The notes beneath the pieces were generated by a model. That model did no database searches and had not been told where the DNA came from. It saw nothing but the letters and a program-made list of their open reading frames with translations. The position numbers were made by a program, and so were the translations under genes. Of a DNA stretch of 64,000 bases, positions 37,512 to 49,190 are shown in pieces. Position 1 is the first letter of the stretch. Each line of letters begins with the position of its first letter. Source of the DNA: Rhizophagus irregularis (lineage: Eukaryota; Glomeromycota; Glomeromycetes; Glomerales; Glomeraceae); the NCBI RefSeq assembly GCF_026210795.1, contig NC_089434.1, positions 3,472,001-3,536,000 on the forward strand, in the 5' to 3' direction.

Positions 37512-40500
37512 AATTTAATAGGACCCCGGACATCACATATATAACTCACATTTGAGTTTTAGCAAATTCAATCAAAATTAGGTTAAACTTATAATTTTAG
37601 ATAGAGCAAATTGATTGAAAATTAATTAATTGCTGATCCTCATGTGATGGGTAGAAATTTTGTGTAACTATTGCGGGGCTATGATTTATAATTAAAAACG
37701 AATACGTTCTGAATCTCGCGTTCCCCATTTTCAAAAATGTCAAAAGGACACTTTACTCCTGGAAAACTTGTTGCTATTGGTAACCTGGTGCCAGAACTTC
37801 ATTATGGCCCTTTTTCACGAGATTGGTGGTATTATTCTGACTCCCAAATTCAAGATTCTAATACCTATGCTATTCCAATAAGACTCGGCTTTCAAGTTGC
37901 TTTAAAACTCAATCAAAAACACTTCATTATTAGAATAGTTCGCAACTTAGAAAATCCAAATACACCAGGTTTTATTTGTGAAGGAGAAGGAATTAATAGT
38001 GGAGTTTGTTTTAGTTCTTCTGCTGCTATAAACACCATTTATGGACGTGTATTTGGTAATAAAAATAAAACAAAATATCCAGGAGCAACAATGTTAGGTT
38101 TTCATGATTCTTATATGATTCAACAAATGCTCAATGATGTGGATTTTCGTCCTTTTACAATTTGTTTATATAATATTACAATTTTTATAGCATCTATTCC
38201 AGATAATAATAATTACGAAGGGTTTGCAGCTAGTTTTACGTATAAATATAAACAAAAACAAAGTGTGATATGGCAGAAAATTGAGGGAGGATTATTTTCA
38301 ATTAGTATTTTTCAAAATGGTGAAATGGTAAAACAATTTCAAGACATAACAGCTTCTTCAGTTTGGAATCAAACCCAATTATTACGAAATTGTGATGGGA
38401 TCGATCTTTTTGGAATTAATCATCCACTCGTGCAGTTTAAATTTAAAGAACGATATGAAAGACTATTTTCTAAGACTTGCACTCTTGATGATTGGAATAA
38501 TAAAAGAATTATGCAATACATGTTCAAATTATATCTAAAAAAACATGTACCCGGAGATGATGAACTTTGGTATCGTATTTTAAATCGTTGGTATAATCAA
38601 AAAAGTACTATTATTGAAATAAAAAGCTTTATTCGTGATTTTTATAATGATAATCATGAAATTAACATGCGTGAGCTTCGGGCATGGAGAGTAATGCTTG
38701 AAGCAATTGGATGTAAAAATATTACTCCATTTGAAAGGGACGTATCTGATGTAAGTATTATTATAAGAAATATTACATTATTTATTTATTATCTAATTAC
38801 AAAATATCCTATAGATGGAATTTTGGAGTCGTGCTAAGGATCCTAAAGGTGATATTGAAACAATATCCAATTTGTTTTCAAATGGATTTTTTGAATACTA
38901 CGCTAAATTCAACAATTAGAAATGACGAATTTGAAAATTGTAAAGACATGCAAATGTTTTTTGGTATTCATTATGTGAAAGTCTTGATGCCAATCCTAAT
39001 GGTTCAAGTGGAAAAATTCGAATTTTATCAATAGTTGCGGAGAATTTCACTTATGAAGAATTGATGAAAAATTTACAGGTATGATAAATTATAATTGTAT
39101 AATAATACATACTAAATAAAAAATATGACTAAATACAAAATCTCACTTAGGTTTCGCCAAAAACAGTTCACGCTGCTCGTGAATATCATCATAAAAATGG
39201 TCCAGGTTGTAAGGCTCTTGATAAACCTATTATTGTTCGTAAACGAATGGCTGAAGTTAAAGAAAGAGAATTTGAATTATTTTTTGCTGATAAAGCAAAC
39301 GTGAATATGAGTTCATATCATATTGACAAAAAAACACAATTACCCGTTCTCTATCTTAAAGATCAAAAAAGTGCATTATGGGAAAGATTCTCAGCTATAT
39401 ATCCTGATGGAATGAAACGAACTTCCTTTATGGCTCGTTTGCAAAATGGAAGATTCAAATATCGTGACGACTTGGGAGGACTTTGTCTTATTTGTAATGA
39501 TTATGCTTATCAACCATTTGAAGATTTGATCAAATTAGTATCAAATAATATTACAAATATGAAAACGAAGGTAAAAAAACATTGAATTACCTTATATTAT
39601 ACTTGTTTCATAAAAATTCTAATTATAAACAGTATTATTGTTAGAATGAATTGATAACTCAATTGGAAATGCTTCGCCGTCACTTAAAAAAAAATTATGA
39701 AAACGAATTATTAGTACACGATAATGGCACAACAAAACACGTGGATTGTATAAATCACTGTTTACTGCATGCATTTGGCGAATGTGTAGAGCAACACTTT
39801 TCACGTTGTGCAGCATGTGACAAACTTTTTGAAGTTTTTGCAACTTTGTCGCATTTATTAGGACATTCATATAATACATTACTTTCAGAATATCAGGAAA
39901 AACTCACCTGCTACCTGGCTCATCAAACACGAAAAAAATATTTGAGTGCACAGTTCAATGCAGTGTTAGATGAATTAGATGATCATGGAGCTATCATAGT
40001 AGTTGATTACAAAATGCGTATTCTTCCAGCAACAGCAAGAGAAACAAAAAGCGAATTTTTCGGCAAAAGAGGCTGGACACTTCACACAACTCTTATTTTT
40101 CAAAAAAAAAACAATGAAAAAATGGATGTCCAAGCATATGACCATTGGTCTTGTGATACGAAACAAGATGCCTGGTTTACGGCATCTTGTTTTGAAGCTG
40201 TATTTAATACCATAAGTCCTCGTCCACGTTGGATTAAAATCATTTCTGATAATGGTGGCCATTATCATAATTCTGAGCTCATGGCTATTGTAAGTCATTG
40301 GTATGATTGGTATGGAGTTGAGGTACGTGGGTGGATATTTTTGGAACCTGGTGAAGCCAAAACCACTGTAGATTCACACCATGCAACGGTATGTTAGCTG
40401 TTGTTTGGTTTTTCATATTTTTTTTTTTTATTCAAAATATTTATTTTTGTAAATAAAAAAGATTGCTCATGCAATAAAACGATATGTTCGAATTGGTTGT

Positions 40501-42276
40501 GAACTTACATCAGGTCAAGATATTGAAAGAGCAATAGAAGAATTGAGTGGAACTTCAGTTGCTCAAATTGAACCTAATCGGAATAAAAATAATGAAAACA
40601 TGGTTTTAGAAAAATCATGGTATGAATATTATATTACTAAATTTGTTGGAATTCCTTACAATCACGTCATTATTCTTTATTTCTCAAATATAGCAACACT
40701 AATTATAAAAAAACTAAAACCATACCTGGCATCTCCAAATGGTTTGTGTGGGATTGGCCAATAACTGAGGAGGCTGCAGGATATGTTAGAGCAAAATCGC
40801 TTCCAAATATTGGAAAATGGACAGAATTTTCACCCGCTGACATAAATACATTTTGTGGTGAAATAAATCGTCCTAATCCTGAATATACAACACCAACAAA
40901 GCCAAAAACACCATGGTTAACATCATTGTCAATGAAAAAAGGTATGCAAAAATCACTTGAACGTGACGAAATGCAAAATTCACCAACTCCAATATCAAAT
41001 CAAATGGGGTAAGTTTGAATTTCTATATTTTATAAAAAAATAAATAAATAAAAATAAAAATACTAACAATTCAAATATTGATAGGGTTGATACAGAATTT
41101 CCACTGAAACCTGGCTGGGCATTAAAAGAAAATCAAAAAATGGGTAATAAAGGAGGAGGTAAACGCATAAGCAAGAAAGTTATACAATACTTGCAGGCTT
41201 ATTTTCATGCAGGTAATCTCAATCCAAAAGACTGATACACTGCTGAAAAAATGCATGAAAGTTTGAAAGAGTTAGCACATGAAAATGAACTTAGCGTTGA
41301 AGATATTCCGGAAGTAAAAACAATAAAGGGATGGATAGGAAGGTATAGTGCCTCCTCTAAAAAAGAAATGTCCGAAAAAGCATTGGAGCAATGTGCACTT
41401 GAAGAAAGTAGTTTAATTACGAATACTACTCACAATAGAGCCAGCAAGCGGCAAAAAAGAGGCTAAATTTAAATATTTTGAATTTTTTGAATCTCATTAT
41501 ATGTTGAAAAGTACTATGAAATCTGCCGTTCCCTTATATAAAACTTTTTAAAATAAAACGAAAAAAAAACTTTTTATTATTTTTGTGGCTTTTCGGACAT
41601 GTGATAAATGATGTAATTTAATAACTACTTTTAGTAACGAATGTGTCAAATTTTTTGGTTAGTGCAAAATGATGAAATTAGTGGTGATCTACATTAATAG
41701 CCCCACGTTTCACTATGTTAATTTCTACCCATTATATACAGATCGGCAATTAATAGTCATAATTATGAGTTTTAGCAAATTGTATTGATTTTACAAAGTC
41801 ATATTTTATATTTGAGCAAATTGGTACTTTTTTTTAAATTTAACTTATCCTTTTTTTTTAACTTTATAAATATTTTTAAAAATATTAGTTTCGGGGTCCG
41901 GGTTATATTTTGGCCAAAATTAAGTATAATTCCGGCCAAAATTAAGCATAATGCGGGCCAAAAACCATCCGTTTAGTTTCGCAACATTTTATTTTTTAAT
42001 AATTATTTATTTTTATTAATTATTATTTTATCTATAATCTACATATTTTAATTATAAAAATTGGCAGTTTAATTTATATTAATCATTTATTTTTTTATTG
42101 ATAATAAAAGAAAAAATTATTAACTCATATTTTGAGTTTTAGCAAATTAGTATAGATTTGAAATGTGATAATTTGATTTTAGCAAATTAGGTCTATTTTA
42201 GCAGGAGCAAAAAGTACTTAAATTCATGCAGATCAGTTATGAGTTATATATGTGATATCCGGGGTCCTAATTTAAT
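37512..42276 (+). mobile_element. Nearly intact DDE DNA transposon with 8-bp target duplication
   Basis: The element runs 37,520-42,268 (4749 bp). Its ends read AGGACCCCGGACATCACATA and, from the right, AGGACCCCGGATATCACATA, matching for about 28 bp. A perfect direct repeat AATTTAAT flanks it (37,512-37,519 and 42,269-42,276). Inside are further repeats: GAGTTTTAGCAAATT in direct orientation at about 37,554, 41,767 and 42,133, and an inverted pair around GGGTAGAAATT...GGGGCTAT (37,650-37,683 / 41,697-41,737). The right end carries about 290 bp of extra A+T-rich sequence (about 41,835-42,120). It encodes one multi-exon transposase. The exact target duplication and well-matched ends suggest recent insertion. 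Confidence 0.9.
37737..41466 (+). pseudogene. DDE transposase, 7 exons, ~1098 codons, three lesions
   Basis: Exons: 37737-38750, 38815-39078, 39151-39570, 39645-40388, 40462-40619, 40694-41008, 41085-41466. All introns are GT-AG and phases agree. Exon 1 is a conserved-looking N-terminal domain of unknown fold. Exon 4 begins with a possible zinc-binding array (CINHC, GEC, CAAC) and holds the probable catalytic core: D687 in IIVVDYKMRI, D768 in IISDNGGHYHN and E803 in LEPGEAKTTVDSHHA, spacing D-81-D-34-E. The C-terminus is Lys-rich and helical, perhaps DNA-binding. Lesions: an in-frame TGA at 41,233 (codon 1022, perhaps from CGA), and two opposite frameshifts in T6 runs at 38,887 and 38,957 that cancel each other. 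Without them the frame is open from ATG to stop. The superfamily is not assigned; an 8-bp duplication excludes TA-specific groups. I recognise similar proteins as multi-copy in Rhizophagus. Confidence 0.85.
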
Positions 42277-45160
42277 AATATTACAATTAATGCTTTTTTT
42301 TATAGTATTTTTTAAGTACTTTATGAAGATTTACTTTAATATTATTTATAATTAATAAGATTAAAGGTATTTACTAATATATTTATTTTTCTTTTAGCTT
42401 CAAATTCATTATCTTTATTATTTTTTTCAAACTGATATTTTTCAAATATATTATCATTTATATTTAAGTTTAAATAATTTTATTTTGTTAAATTGTTAGT
42501 TAAAATTTATTTTAAATTTAGGATTAATTTTATATTCACCAGTAATATGATAATTTTAGTTTTATAAGTTTTATATTAATTTTGTTTGTATTACGTTTTA
42601 CAATTTCATACACGTAAATAAAAATTTTTTTATGAATTTTTTTAAACTGTAACTTTTTTTCCAAACATACTATTAAACCCATACAACTCAATTTCATAAA
42701 TTAGAAATGAAATTTATAGAGAAATTTGTGTTTTTATAACACTACTAACTGTTTAACTCCTAAAGTTTTATATTTTTTATTTAATAACTTTAGAGTGTAA
42801 TTTCACTACTTTAGTCAAATGAAATCAATTTCTTTTATTAATTAAAAGTTGTTCAACAGAGCCAAAACTACTTGTATATTATTTTTTATAAGTGTAGGTA
42901 TAATACATATAAAAAAACCCATATTTTTTCATAATGGTACTAACTTTCAAAGTTGTTTTTTCATTTATTAACTTCAGAGCGTAATTTTACTACTTTAGTT
43001 AAATGAAATTGACTTTTTAAATTAATTGAAAATTGTTCAGCAAGGTCGAAACTACGTGTATATTAATTTTCATGGGTGTAGGTATAATATATATGGAGAA
43101 ACCAACATTTTTCATAATAGTACTAACTTTTGAATTTTTTTTTTCTGTTTACTAAGTTTAGAGCGTAATTTCACCACTTTAGTCAAATGAAATCGACTTA
43201 CTAAATTAATTGAAAATTGTTCAGCAAGGTCGAAACTACTTGTGTATTAATTTTCATAGGTGTAAATATAATACATATGGAGAAATCTACATTTTTCATA
43301 ACGGTACTAACTTTTGAATTTTTTTTTTTCTGTTTATTAACTTCAGCGCGTAATTTCACCACTTTAGTCAAATGAAATCGACTTTCTAACTTAATTGAAA
43401 ATTGTTCAGCAAGGTTGAAACTACTTGTATATTAATTTTCATAGGTGTAGGTATAATACATATGGAGAAATCTACATTTTTCATAACGGTACTAACTTTC
43501 AAATTTTTCTTTTTTCTATTTACTAACTTTAGAGTGTAATTTCACCACTTTAGTCAAATGAAATTTACTTCCTTTATTAATTGAAAGTTGTTTAGCAATA
43601 TAAAATCTACTTAATATTGTAGGATTTATTTATTTTTTATAATAATACTAACTTATGAATTATTGTATAATATATTATTATATTTAAACTATATATTTTA
43701 TATAAATATTTTTATTAATAAAATTATTATTTTTTTCAAAACAAAACAATTTAAATTTTAATAAATTATGTAATATAGGTGAACTTTACCTTGGGTGAAT
43801 TTCACCACTGGTGAGCGTTAAAATCACCCTTAAATTTAATAATATTTGAATATACATAACTAACTGTTACATATTTAATACCTTTAATAATTTAGTAAAA
43901 TTTTAAGTAAATCTCTTATAATATCTTATTTCTTATTAATAAAATTAATTTTTTTTAATTTTTTTGCATTTTTTTTTGTATTTTATTTTTTATTTACATT
44001 TAATAATAAAATTATAATCTCAATATATATATGATGTAAAATAATTAATTTTTCTCAAATTATAACCATTATATTTTAATATCAATTATTATTTTATAAA
44101 ATACTGATTCTTTTCTATATCCTTACTGGAATTTTTTTATATATTAATAAAATATTTATATTTTATTTTAAAGATATAAAGAAATTAATTAATTTTTAGT
44201 ATATATAATGTTATAAGTAATCCTTTATTAATAACTAATTGAATAGTATATATAAGATAATCTTTCTGTAAAAAAGTTAATCCATTTTTTTATTCCATTT
44301 TTTTTTGGTAAAAAGCTCATATTTTTAGAATTAATAGCTTTATTTAAAGATTTAGAATATTTAAAAATTTTATATTTTTTATTTAAATGATTAGATTTGA
44401 AGTTTTAATTTTTACAGTATAATTTTCATTATTATTATATTTTTAATTATACTTAAAATATATTTATTTGGATCAGTTGGATGAGTTTTTTATTTACCTT
44501 AATATATATTATATCTAATTACAAAATTTTAACCCTTTTTTTTCCTTATTTTGAATATTTAATAAATTAGAGTTACAAGATTTTTTTTTATTAAGTTTAT
44601 TAAAAAAGCATTTTCATTATTTTTTTTATATATTTAAATTTATTAAATTATAAAAAATTTTTTACATCAGCTTAAAACTATGCATATTTTTTATAAATTA
44701 TATTTTATTTAAACTAAATTTTAATGTAATGTTTAATATAGGAACTAATCTTCTATTAAAGCTTATTTTAATAAAATAAAATATATTTTTATAAAAAAAG
44801 ATAAAGTGGCTTTGATTAAGATTAATAATCAATTTAAATTTTTAAATATTAATTGGATTATCTGTAAAGATTTATAAATTTATTTATTTTTTACTTAAAT
44901 ATTGAATCTAGATATTCATTTTAAAATTAACTGGATATAGTTAAAACAATAGAATAATTCAAATAAATCCTAGGAAATTATTCATTCAAAAAAAACTTTA
45001 ATTAAACTATCTATTTTTAATAATAATATATAAGATACTAAAATTAATAAGTGTTTTTTTATTATTATATGTATTATAAATATTAGTGATTGATTTGATA
45101 CAATTGAATAGATCAATTATTTAATAAAAAAAAATAAAAATGACAAAACTGAGACTTTAT
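42277..45160. other. Extremely A+T-rich block, right part
   Basis: Continuation of the block interrupted by the transposon. Apart from the satellite at 42.7-43.7 kb I see no gene, only A/T tracts with very few G or C. Confidence 0.6.
42700..43680. repeat. Tandem satellite, ~184-bp unit, about five copies
   Basis: The word (G)TACTAACTTT recurs at about 42,938, 43,120, 43,304, 43,489 and (variant) 43,650, with a first degraded unit near 42,742: spacings 196, 182, 184, 185 and about 160. Each unit carries ACTTTAGTCAAATGAAAT, GAAAATTGTTCAGCAAGGT and CATATGGAGAAA. Middle copies are closest to each other and the outer ones more degraded, the usual pattern for unequal crossing-over. No coding frame is conserved. 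Confidence 0.9.
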
Positions 45161-45479
45161 TCTAAAAGTATATAATGGGGTTGCCAGTGTCACGTGATTT
45201 TTTAATTTTGGCCGGAATCAAGTGATCGACATAAATATATCTTTTTGAAATCTTGTGTAATTCATTTCCCATTTTTGATAAGAAACCCAAAATCGGCTTT
45301 TTTTAGATCGTGTAACGGTACTCACGTGCCAAAAAGGAAAATTTGGCATAAATGATATTGCTACACAAATAATATCCCAAAATGATTTAGATATCACTTA
45401 TATCACTTTGTGTATCATATTAGGTAATATATTTTATTGAAGCATGAAGCTTAATAATCAAAACTATGATCATATATTG

Positions 45480-45720
45480 ATTGGATCATCTTTCACCATC
45501 ATAATCACCGCAATTAGAATAGCCTCTAATCTTGCTGGTGGCATTGTTAACCAAGCATAAATAGAAAACAGAAAAATTTCATTTATCAAAAAATCCTCCT
45601 TTATTAACGACGCCCTCTCCCATTTTGTGTAGCTAAGAACCTTGAATTTGAAACTTGTTTAAAATCAAGTTTTTCCAACAAATGTATCAATATTCCACCA
45701 ATTTGACATTTAAGGGTCTA
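45480..45720 (-). pseudogene. Possible coding remnants
   Basis: Minus strand 45,717-45,604 encodes CQIGGILIHLLEKLDFKQVS, then NSRFLATQNGRGRR and a stop; a CAAATAG acceptor precedes it. Closer to 45,480 another frame reads LTMPPARLEAILIAVIMMVK. Composition is protein-like and unlike the A+T desert to the left, but no gene can be assembled. Confidence 0.3.
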
Positions 45721-47080
45721 TTTGAATATTTAAGGATCTATTAAAAATATATATTTTTTTTTTGTATAACTTTTACAATACAATGATTTGTTAACCTAAG
45801 GCATATTTATTTTTTTGTTTGTTTTGAACGCGTGAGAATAGACCAATTAATCTATTGAAGTGATTTGAATTGATGTTATTCACAATAAAATTAATTATAG
45901 AGCATTTATTTCACATCAGGAAACATTATACTGTTTTGGTTTTATTGAAAGTATAATTTGGAAAAAACTCCTAAAAATGATCGCAGTTATGATCAATTTT
46001 CTAACCCCATGCTTTTATTCGGCAATCACTCAATTCAAACAATTAATTTTATTGATAATTTGATGTGGATCGACTTTTAATGTTGTAAATAATCATTTAA
46101 ATAGCGCGAATTGAATAGGTGATAAATATAAAATCTTATTTAAAGTTTATCAATCTTTCTACAATGGAAAAAAGATGCGTAATATCCATTTAATAGCTGA
46201 TTCAAGTACTATTAGGTGACAAACAGTTTTTTTTTTAAAAAAAAAAAAAATCAAACCCGCATTTTAATTACTATTATTATTTTTTTCTTACTCGAAAAGG
46301 AATAATGAATGCAAACTTTATTTTATCTCATATGATATTATACTTTAATTTAATTGAAAAAAAAATTACATTCTATCTAAACTCTCATTGATAATCTAAA
46401 ATTATCCATAAGAAAGAATCAGGTTCTAAATCGGCCTTTTAATCAAATTTTTTAAGAGATATTTCTAATAGGAAAAAAAAGAAAGTCATTTGTCCTAGAT
46501 TTTCGCATATCATTGGTTATTTTTTTTTTTTAAAAAAAAAAAATTACCAGTTTTGAAATTATTACGGAGATTCCATTATATTGGCGGTATTATTTCCTTC
46601 TTATTCCTTTCTCATGCTGTACATCGTTGAAATTTATTAATACAATTTTGTAACTTTGACTTGGACTAATATTGTACGTAACACAAACATTTATGTTGTG
46701 CAAATATGCAAATCGTCATTCGTGCGGAACGGGGATAATTATCGATAATACATCAATTATAATTATGTAATATGTGCTTTATTAAACTTAAATCAGTTAG
46801 CTTATCATATTCGAAAATTCACTATGAATATCCTATTAAAGAAAGATAATTCTAGAACTTGCGACTAATATATATTATCGATAATAACTAATAAAAAATA
46901 AACCATATACGGTATATATAAAATAAAAATGTATATCTCCTTACATTTATAGGAAAGATAAACATTATCGAAAAATAATAACGAACTACACAAAAATAGT
47001 ACCTCATAAAATTTTACCACACTCTTAGAAAATAAAACGAATAGAACTGGTATTCCTCGAAAACAACATTATAAAATACG
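45720..47080. other. No gene seen
   Basis: A+T-rich with homopolymers (46,226-46,250; 46,510-46,545). No supported ORF or element. Confidence 0.45.
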
Positions 47081-47203
47081 CCATAATCAGATTTTGCTTA
47101 TTAACGAATTCATGAAATTAGAATAATAACGATTCGAAATATTTGACTTATTTGAAAATTAGATAATCGAAGGGAAGATATTCGAATATTAGAAGGATAT
47201 AAT

Positions 47204-47452
47204 CTAAGGGAAATTTGATCCATTATAGAATTGACTTGCGAATAGATTGTTTGTGTTTTGCCTCGAAAATCGTCTAACACGATTTAATAACAACAACGTA
47301 TAAGTATTAGCATGTCTTAGTTGTCGACGTTCTCTACGTTTACGAAGGATAAAATTTACATAGAACGATGGGTCGATCATAGAATTTTGCTCAGAAACTA
47401 TATCTTTTCTTTGATACGGAGAACTATTAAAAGTGATAGAAGAAAATGACAA
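47204..47452 (-). CDS. Small basic protein, member 3 (82 aa)
   Basis: Closest to member 2: MSFSSITFNSSPYQRKDIVS, then NFILRKRRERRQLRHANTY, LLLLNRVRRFSRQNTNN and C-terminal FYNGSNFP. The N-terminal half and the C-terminal F-x-N/H-GSNF are the most conserved, with substitutions elsewhere but no stop. The ATG is preceded in both copies by ACAAAAATTAA-like sequence on the coding side. No leader or membrane helix; very basic middle. Its upstream neighbour on the same strand (47,673-47,839) is also a paralogue of the neighbour of member 2, so this is a duplicated two-part locus. Function unknown. Confidence 0.6.
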   Translation of the reverse strand: MSFSSITFNSSPYQRKDIVSEQNSMIDPSFYVNFILRKRRERRQLRHANTYTLLLLNRVRRFSRQNTNNLFASQFYNGSNFP

Positions 47453-47467
47453 AAATTAAAAAGAGAG

Positions 47468-47839
47468 TTAGTCGACAAGAGGATTTGGTTCATAGACAAA
47501 TAATTTTTGCCGCTTCCAATTATTCTTCAAATCCCCATTTCGTGAACCTCGAAAAAGGATGAGGTCAATCCTGTATTTTATTGGACGCATCACTTGAATG
47601 TTACACACTGCTAAATATTTCTGGTTTATACGTGACTCCTTTTGTACCAAAAATAAAACGACTTTTTCTTACCACTTTAAAATCTCTGGAGAAACAATTT
47701 CGTTTTCACTATTTATTGTCTTGGCAACATTGTTACTTCTTCCGCGTTGAGATTGTCGTGATTGTTGAACAACTTTTTGAGATAGCTGTTTGGAATACGA
47801 ATGTCCGCCGTGTTCTTCACGTAATTTTTCTTGTTTCAT
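47468..47839 (-). CDS. Hypothetical protein, exon(s); paralogue of the 24.9-25.2 kb exon
   Basis: ATG 47,839 opens a Gln/Ser-rich exon: MKQEKLREEHGGHSYSKQLS, QQSRQSQRGRSNN, ending VSPEILKW at a GTAAG donor (47,673). A following open frame to 47,468 reads INQKYLAVCNIQVMRPIKYR, IDLILFRGSRNG and KRQKLFVYEPNP before a stop; the obvious joins do not keep phase, so the second exon's start is unsettled. The parallel with the 25-kb copy (QEKLxEEH, SKQL, VSPxxLKW, same donor) supports coding status. It is shorter at the N-terminus than that copy. No domain recognised. Confidence 0.4.
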
Positions 47840-48465
47840 TTCTTTTTTCTTTTTCTAAAGAATTATATTTCTGTACAAGAAATTTTTTTATTTTTAAGGT
47901 CAAAAATTTTTTTAAACGTATCTATCTCGTTTTATTCGATTTTCTCGAATTTTTTTTTTTTTCTTCAAAGAGAGAAACCTTCCTTTTATTTACTAATATA
48001 TGATATCACATAAAAGGAGAATTAGTGGAAATTTTTTGTAAGGAATGCTTGATAAAAGAAGTATCGTACTTCAAAAAATGAGTGTTTTAAGAAAAAGATC
48101 GTTAAAGGCAGGAAAAAAATTTTTTTCGTTGATAAAAAAGTGTCTGGGTTTAATGACAAAGAATCAAAGAGGGTTATATATGTGTATAATTTTTTTTTTT
48201 ATTATATAGTAACAATATAATTTATAAGCATAAACCTTTTTAAGAGTTGACTTTGAAGAGATCATTGATTCTTTATTTACTGTATTGTTTGTTGTTGCCA
48301 GCCAAAAGTAAAGTTTCACAATTATTAATTTGATTTTGTCCATAATCTTAAAAACGACGACTTTCTTTTTCTTAATAATTATCACGAATTTTTTAAGGCA
48401 AATATCGGTAAGACGGGGATAAGAAAAATTTTTATATAGATTCAAATCATAACATAAAGATTATG

Positions 48466-48537
48466 CAGGGTTGGGGACATTGTATGTACTTTACTGTACT
48501 TGTATTATATTTTATTGATATTAGTACTCCAACCCTG
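48466..48537. mobile_element. Tiny palindromic element, CAGGGTTGG ends
   Basis: CAGGGTTGGGGACATT at the left and CAGGGTTGGAGTACT reading in from the right enclose only about 72 bp. CAGGG tips recall hAT elements, but no 8-bp duplication is visible, so the origin is uncertain. Confidence 0.45.
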
Positions 48538-48539
48538 CC

Positions 48540-49190
48540 TATAAGTAAACATGGATAATAATGGAATAATCATATTATACTATAGATAATCATCGATAAA
48601 GCACTAAAAATGTGACAAATGACGACAAAATCAACATATAAAAATAAAAAATAAATAAATAATTTTTATAAATTTTTTATCCGAACATATTTATTTAAAA
48701 AAGGGTAACAAGTATCCTATAAAAAATTTCATCCGTAATTTCTGTAAAAACTCCGTGAATATGATACATTTACGGAAATAACAACTGAATAAAGAACTTC
48801 AATTTTTGTTTTAAAGACAAGAACAAAAACATATTCCTTTCTTTATTTAACGAGTGATATTTCTGTAATATTTCCAAAGTTTAAAACGTTAGAGGGGTAA
48901 GATGATTTAAAGGTGCTCGTCACGTAAATGAATAATGTAAAAACCATCATACTGTCGATAACAAGTCAAAAAAATCAAAAATATGTTTAACAAGAATTCT
49001 TATTAAGAAAAAGATGGGAAATATGAGATGAGTAAAAATTGTTTGTCGTAAAACTTCGGAAAAAAGAATATATTTTTGAAAATAGAATTTTGGGAGGAAA
49101 GGTAAATGCTAATTAATAGCATTTAATTATTATTATTATTTTTATATTATTTTAAGGAGAAGAGAATTTTTTATACAAGAATTCCTGGCC
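48540..49190. other. No gene seen
   Basis: A+T-rich; no supported ORF, RNA or element. Confidence 0.4.

Noticed and set aside
39975-40298. 107-codon minus-strand ORF
   Set aside because: Complement of transposase exon 4; the plus-strand frame has the DDE motifs and fits the splice phases.
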